From Cephalopachus bancanus (Eukaryota > Chordata > Mammalia > Primates > Tarsiidae), in NCBI GenBank assembly GCA_027257055.1, contig JAPVLO010000133.1, positions 3,844,001 to 3,908,000 on the forward strand: 64,000 nucleotides of DNA, written 5' to 3'. The translations under genes and the position numbers were made by a program. Positions 61,065-64,000 of the stretch are shown here, one piece after another. How positions within the stretch are numbered: the first letter of the stretch is position 1; each line of letters opens with the position of its first letter. The notes below the pieces were generated by a model. It had not been told where the DNA came from and did not search any database. It was given only the letters and a program-made list of their open reading frames with translations.

Positions 61065-61632
61065 GTAAACTTACCCTTTGGTGAAAGGCAGGCAGAGTGC
61101 CTTTTCCCCCTTGTGCACTATGATAATATGTATTTCATTAAGCAGAAGTCAACAAACTCTTTGGGAATGTACCTTTGAACATGCATAATAACCTACAGGT
61201 GTATACACAGAACGAAGTTCCAGTATATGCAGGAAGTCAGTGGCATACCTTTTTCATTGATTATTACATTTTTCAAAAGGGGCATTATTAAATATCAGCC
61301 ATTATCTAGAATCTTCACCATGTTTCCTTCTTACTCCTGACCTTTAGTCATTTTATGGCTCACTAGAAACTGAAAAGGAGCAGCAACTAACACAGTTCAG
61401 ACCACTCTATTGCCCACAAATAATGCCAACTCAATATGCAACTTATAGGGGAAGGAAAATTATGACTGTTGTACCAACAGAAATCAACTTTTAAAATTAT
61501 TGTTACAAGGAAATCTCAACCGTCAGTACCATATTTGTAATATAATTCCCCAGAGAACTAGCCAAGACTGACAGGGAGGGGTTGAATAAGAGCCATACAG
61601 ACACAAAAGAGGCCAATAAGAAGGATTTTCCG

Positions 61633-61890
61633 GCCAGGCTCGGTGGCTCAACCTGTAATCCCGCACTTTGGGAGGCCGAGGTGAGTGGATTGCCTGAGCC
61701 CGTGGGTTCGAGACCAGCCTGGGCAACTTGGTGAGACCTCATCTCTAAAATAAATCAAAAAATTTAGCGGGCATGGTAGCACGCGCCTGTACTTCCAGCT
61801 ACTTGGAAGGTCAAGGCTGCGGTGGCCAGGAGCCGTGCCACTGCACTCCAGTCTGGGCAACAGAGTGAGACTTCAACTCAAAAAAAAAAA
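61633..61890 (+). mobile_element. Alu-like SINE
   Basis: Flanked by AAGGATTTTCC and AAGGATCTTCC. Head GGCCAGGCTCGGTGGCTCAA; short deletion in the right monomer. Confidence 0.93.
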
Positions 61891-61960
61891 AGGATCTTCC
61901 AAAGACCTGGTAATGAGACTTCCTTGTCCAATGAGAGTGGCATTCATTTGCTTTTAGCCC

Positions 61961-62212
61961 AGCAGGAGTGCAATGGCACACTCAGAATCATCCCAGCCCC
62001 GACCTTGCTGTGCTCAGGCGATCCTTCTTCCTCAGCCTTCCAGGTAGCCGGAACCACAGGTGCACGCTACTATGCCAGGCTCATTTTTCGATTGATTGTA
62101 GAGACGAGGTCTCGCCAAGTTGCCCAGGCTGGCTTGAACCTCTGGGCTCAAGCAATCCTCTCACCTCCGTCTCCCAAAGTGCTGGGATTATAGGCGTGAG
62201 CCACCCCGCCTA
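61961..62212 (-). mobile_element. Alu-like SINE lacking its tail
   Basis: Begins inside the right monomer (CAGCAGGAGTGCAATGGCAC) with no T run and ends at GTGAGCCACCCCGCCTAGCC. CTTTTAG occurs on both edges. Confidence 0.88.
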
Positions 62213-62399
62213 GCCACTTTTAGTTTCTTTTTACAAAAATTTATAAAGAGGTTTATTTGGCTCATGACTCTGCATGGGGCCTTCTTCTGCTCAGCTTCTG
62301 GTGAGGCTTCGGGAAGCTTTTACTCATGGCAGAAGGCCAGGGGAGATGGCGTGTCACATGGCCAGAGTGGAAGCAGGAGAGTGAGAAGGGAGGTGCTAA

Positions 62400-62525
62400 T
62401 TTCTCTTTTATTTTTAATTTTTATGTATTTTTTCTTTATTTCAATAGCCTTAGGGTGGTTCCTTTTTAAATTCTTCTCAATGCTTAGTTACATTTTTCAT
62501 GGATATAATAAATATCCAATAAGTG
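62400..62525 (-). mobile_element. Possible L1 3' tail fragment
   Basis: TTTATTTCAATAGCCTTAGG and TTACATTTTTCATGGATATA resemble an L1 3' UTR end, but the match is short and diverged. Confidence 0.4.
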
Positions 62526-63323
62526 GAGTTGACTTGTGACTGGAGTTACATGGAACTTTTGGCAGTAGTAACAGCAGAAGATGCTGTCCTCAACTGACCT
62601 TTTAAGGGTGACAGTAACTCTAAGTTGTAGAAGGCAGTTGGGCTACTTGAAAGAGAGGAAAGGGAATAAGTGTAGTATTTTTAATGCGATAACGGTGGCA
62701 TGTAATTTACCAGGCCACTTTTAATTGGCAAATTAAAACAGAATAGGCTTCTCTGTGGGAGTGAACTTAAGTGTCTTCTGGGGAAAATGTCTTTTCCAGT
62801 CTTTGCCTATGATTAATTCACTCTGGGGGAGAAAGAAATGGCCTTGTTGAATACTGAGAAGTGTTCATAGAATTGCATTGACCATAGGTAAAATCCTGCA
62901 GCTAGAAAAAAAAAAAAAAACACAAACAATGTGACAGTCCACACATATTTTTAGAATTCTTTGGTTACCTAAGATGCTACTTTTTACATGTTTGTGAAAA
63001 AGAGGCTTAAAATCAGGGGTCTGAGCCAGGGTTGCAACTGTGATGGGATTACAGAATGTTTGAACCCAAGGAATGTTTGTGATCATACTGGCTGACAGGT
63101 TCATTCTGGAAATGAGAAATGGAGTCTGAAGACCAAGTGGTTCTCCTTCTGAAGCAGAGAGACAGCCAGGTCCTATCTGCTCTAGAGGGCTTTGGGGAGG
63201 GGCTGGGCTGAGGACAGTACATGCAGCTTTGGGTGATGGTGACTGTGGTGTTGGTGGTGGTGGTGGCAGTGGACAGGGCCACAAAAGGTGCTATTATTCT
63301 TCATATCTCATAATCTTACTATT
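62526..63323. other. Intron, nothing recognised
   Basis: Contains GGTGGTGGTGG and A-run low-complexity patches; no exon signal with Gly-X-Y coding was seen. Confidence 0.5.
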
Positions 63324-63334
63324 TAGGTTTTTTT

Positions 63335-63617
63335 TTTTTTTTGAGTTGGAGTCTCACTCACTCCAGACTGGAGTGCAGTGGCCGCTCCTGGCCACCATAG
63401 CCTCGACCTGCTGGACTCCGGTGATCCTTCCGCCTCAGCCTTCCAAGTAGCTGGAACTACAGGCGTGCGCTACCACGCCCGACTGATTTTTTGATTTATT
63501 GTAGACATGAGATCTCGCCAAGTTGCCCAGGCAGGTCTCGAACCCGCAGGCTCAGGCAATCCACTCACCTCAGCCTCCCAAAGGCGCAGGATTACAGGCT
63601 GAGCCTCGGAGCCTGGC
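63335..63617 (-). mobile_element. Alu-like SINE, young type
   Basis: T run, GAGTTGGAGTCTCACTCAC, both monomers, ends GAGCCTGGC. TAGGTTTTTT flanks both sides. Confidence 0.93.
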
Positions 63618-64000
63618 TAGGTTTTTTCAAAGAAAAATTATTTCAACAAAATTTAGCTTTCCGTTCCAGCAATGCATTAATTTTTAATGAATAATGAGTC
63701 AAGTGGGTTTTTTTGGTGGGGGTGGTTATAATTTTTCTGAAATAATAACACCTCACATGTTGCCTTTCATGGTGTAATCAAAAAAGGAGTTATTTTCTAA
63801 AAGTGTTTGAGGACTGCATCAATCTCCCGAGGGCCTCTCTTTTGTAAAATATATATGATGTGAAATTACCTCTTAAGTTTTAATCACAAAGTTCACTGCC
63901 TGGTGAACATACAAAGTTCATTGCCAATGGAACAGATGTTAATTTCTAGAGAATGTTGGAAATTGTTGGGAGGCTGTACAATGGGGGTGAGGTTTCTCTT

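Overview
The window is mammalian nuclear DNA, most likely from a non-anthropoid primate (tarsier is the best guess). About 37 dimeric, 7SL-derived Alu-like SINEs are present. The youngest share an unusual consensus: the head reads GCCGGGCTCGGTGGCTCAGC, the A-rich linker reads CTACAATAAATCAAAAAATC, and the tail ends GACTCCAACTCAAA. I do not recognise this as a human, lemur or galago Alu subfamily. The species call is inference. Almost everything else is old mammalian repeat: L1, L2, MIR, MaLR, hAT-Charlie, Tigger and mariner.

Only one functional protein-coding gene is supported: the 5' part of a collagen gene on the + strand, starting at about 24.1 kb and running off the right edge. Nine coding exons were found (24128-24251, 32751-33307, 38558-38578, 40594-40650, 43121-43174, 46599-46640, 51254-51280, 56645-56689, 59789-59833) plus a tenth at 61011-61064. 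All have canonical AG/GT borders, compatible phases and no stops. Together they encode the first 342 residues: a signal peptide, a short basic linker, a von Willebrand factor A (VWA) domain with a complete metal-binding site (MIDAS), a short Cys-bearing linker and the start of an interrupted Gly-X-Y helix. This architecture and the wording of the exons fit collagen type XXVIII alpha 1 (COL28A1).

Layout. 0-6.2 kb is a nest of insertions: an old Alu-like SINE was split first by an ERV1-like provirus (633-5417, with a 5-bp target duplication) and, separately, by a short L1 3' end (5454-5583, with an 11-bp duplication). 6.2-24 kb is non-coding flank or 5' intron with SINEs, two internally deleted mariner elements, a MaLR LTR, an L2 and an old LINE tail. 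24.1-33.3 kb holds the signal-peptide and VWA exons; the intron between them contains a full-length but decayed antisense L1 (24873-32530), itself hit by three SINEs. 33.3-64 kb contains the collagen exons, separated by repeat-rich introns with a Tigger, a MER1-like hAT element, older L1 ends, many SINEs and an RPS15A processed pseudogene (57984-58456).

No new multi-gene system, CRISPR array, tRNA or rRNA gene was found. The most testable observation is that the 5' end of the antisense L1 lies only about 220 bp upstream of the VWA exon. An L1 antisense promoter there would fire straight into that exon and could make a transcript without the signal peptide.
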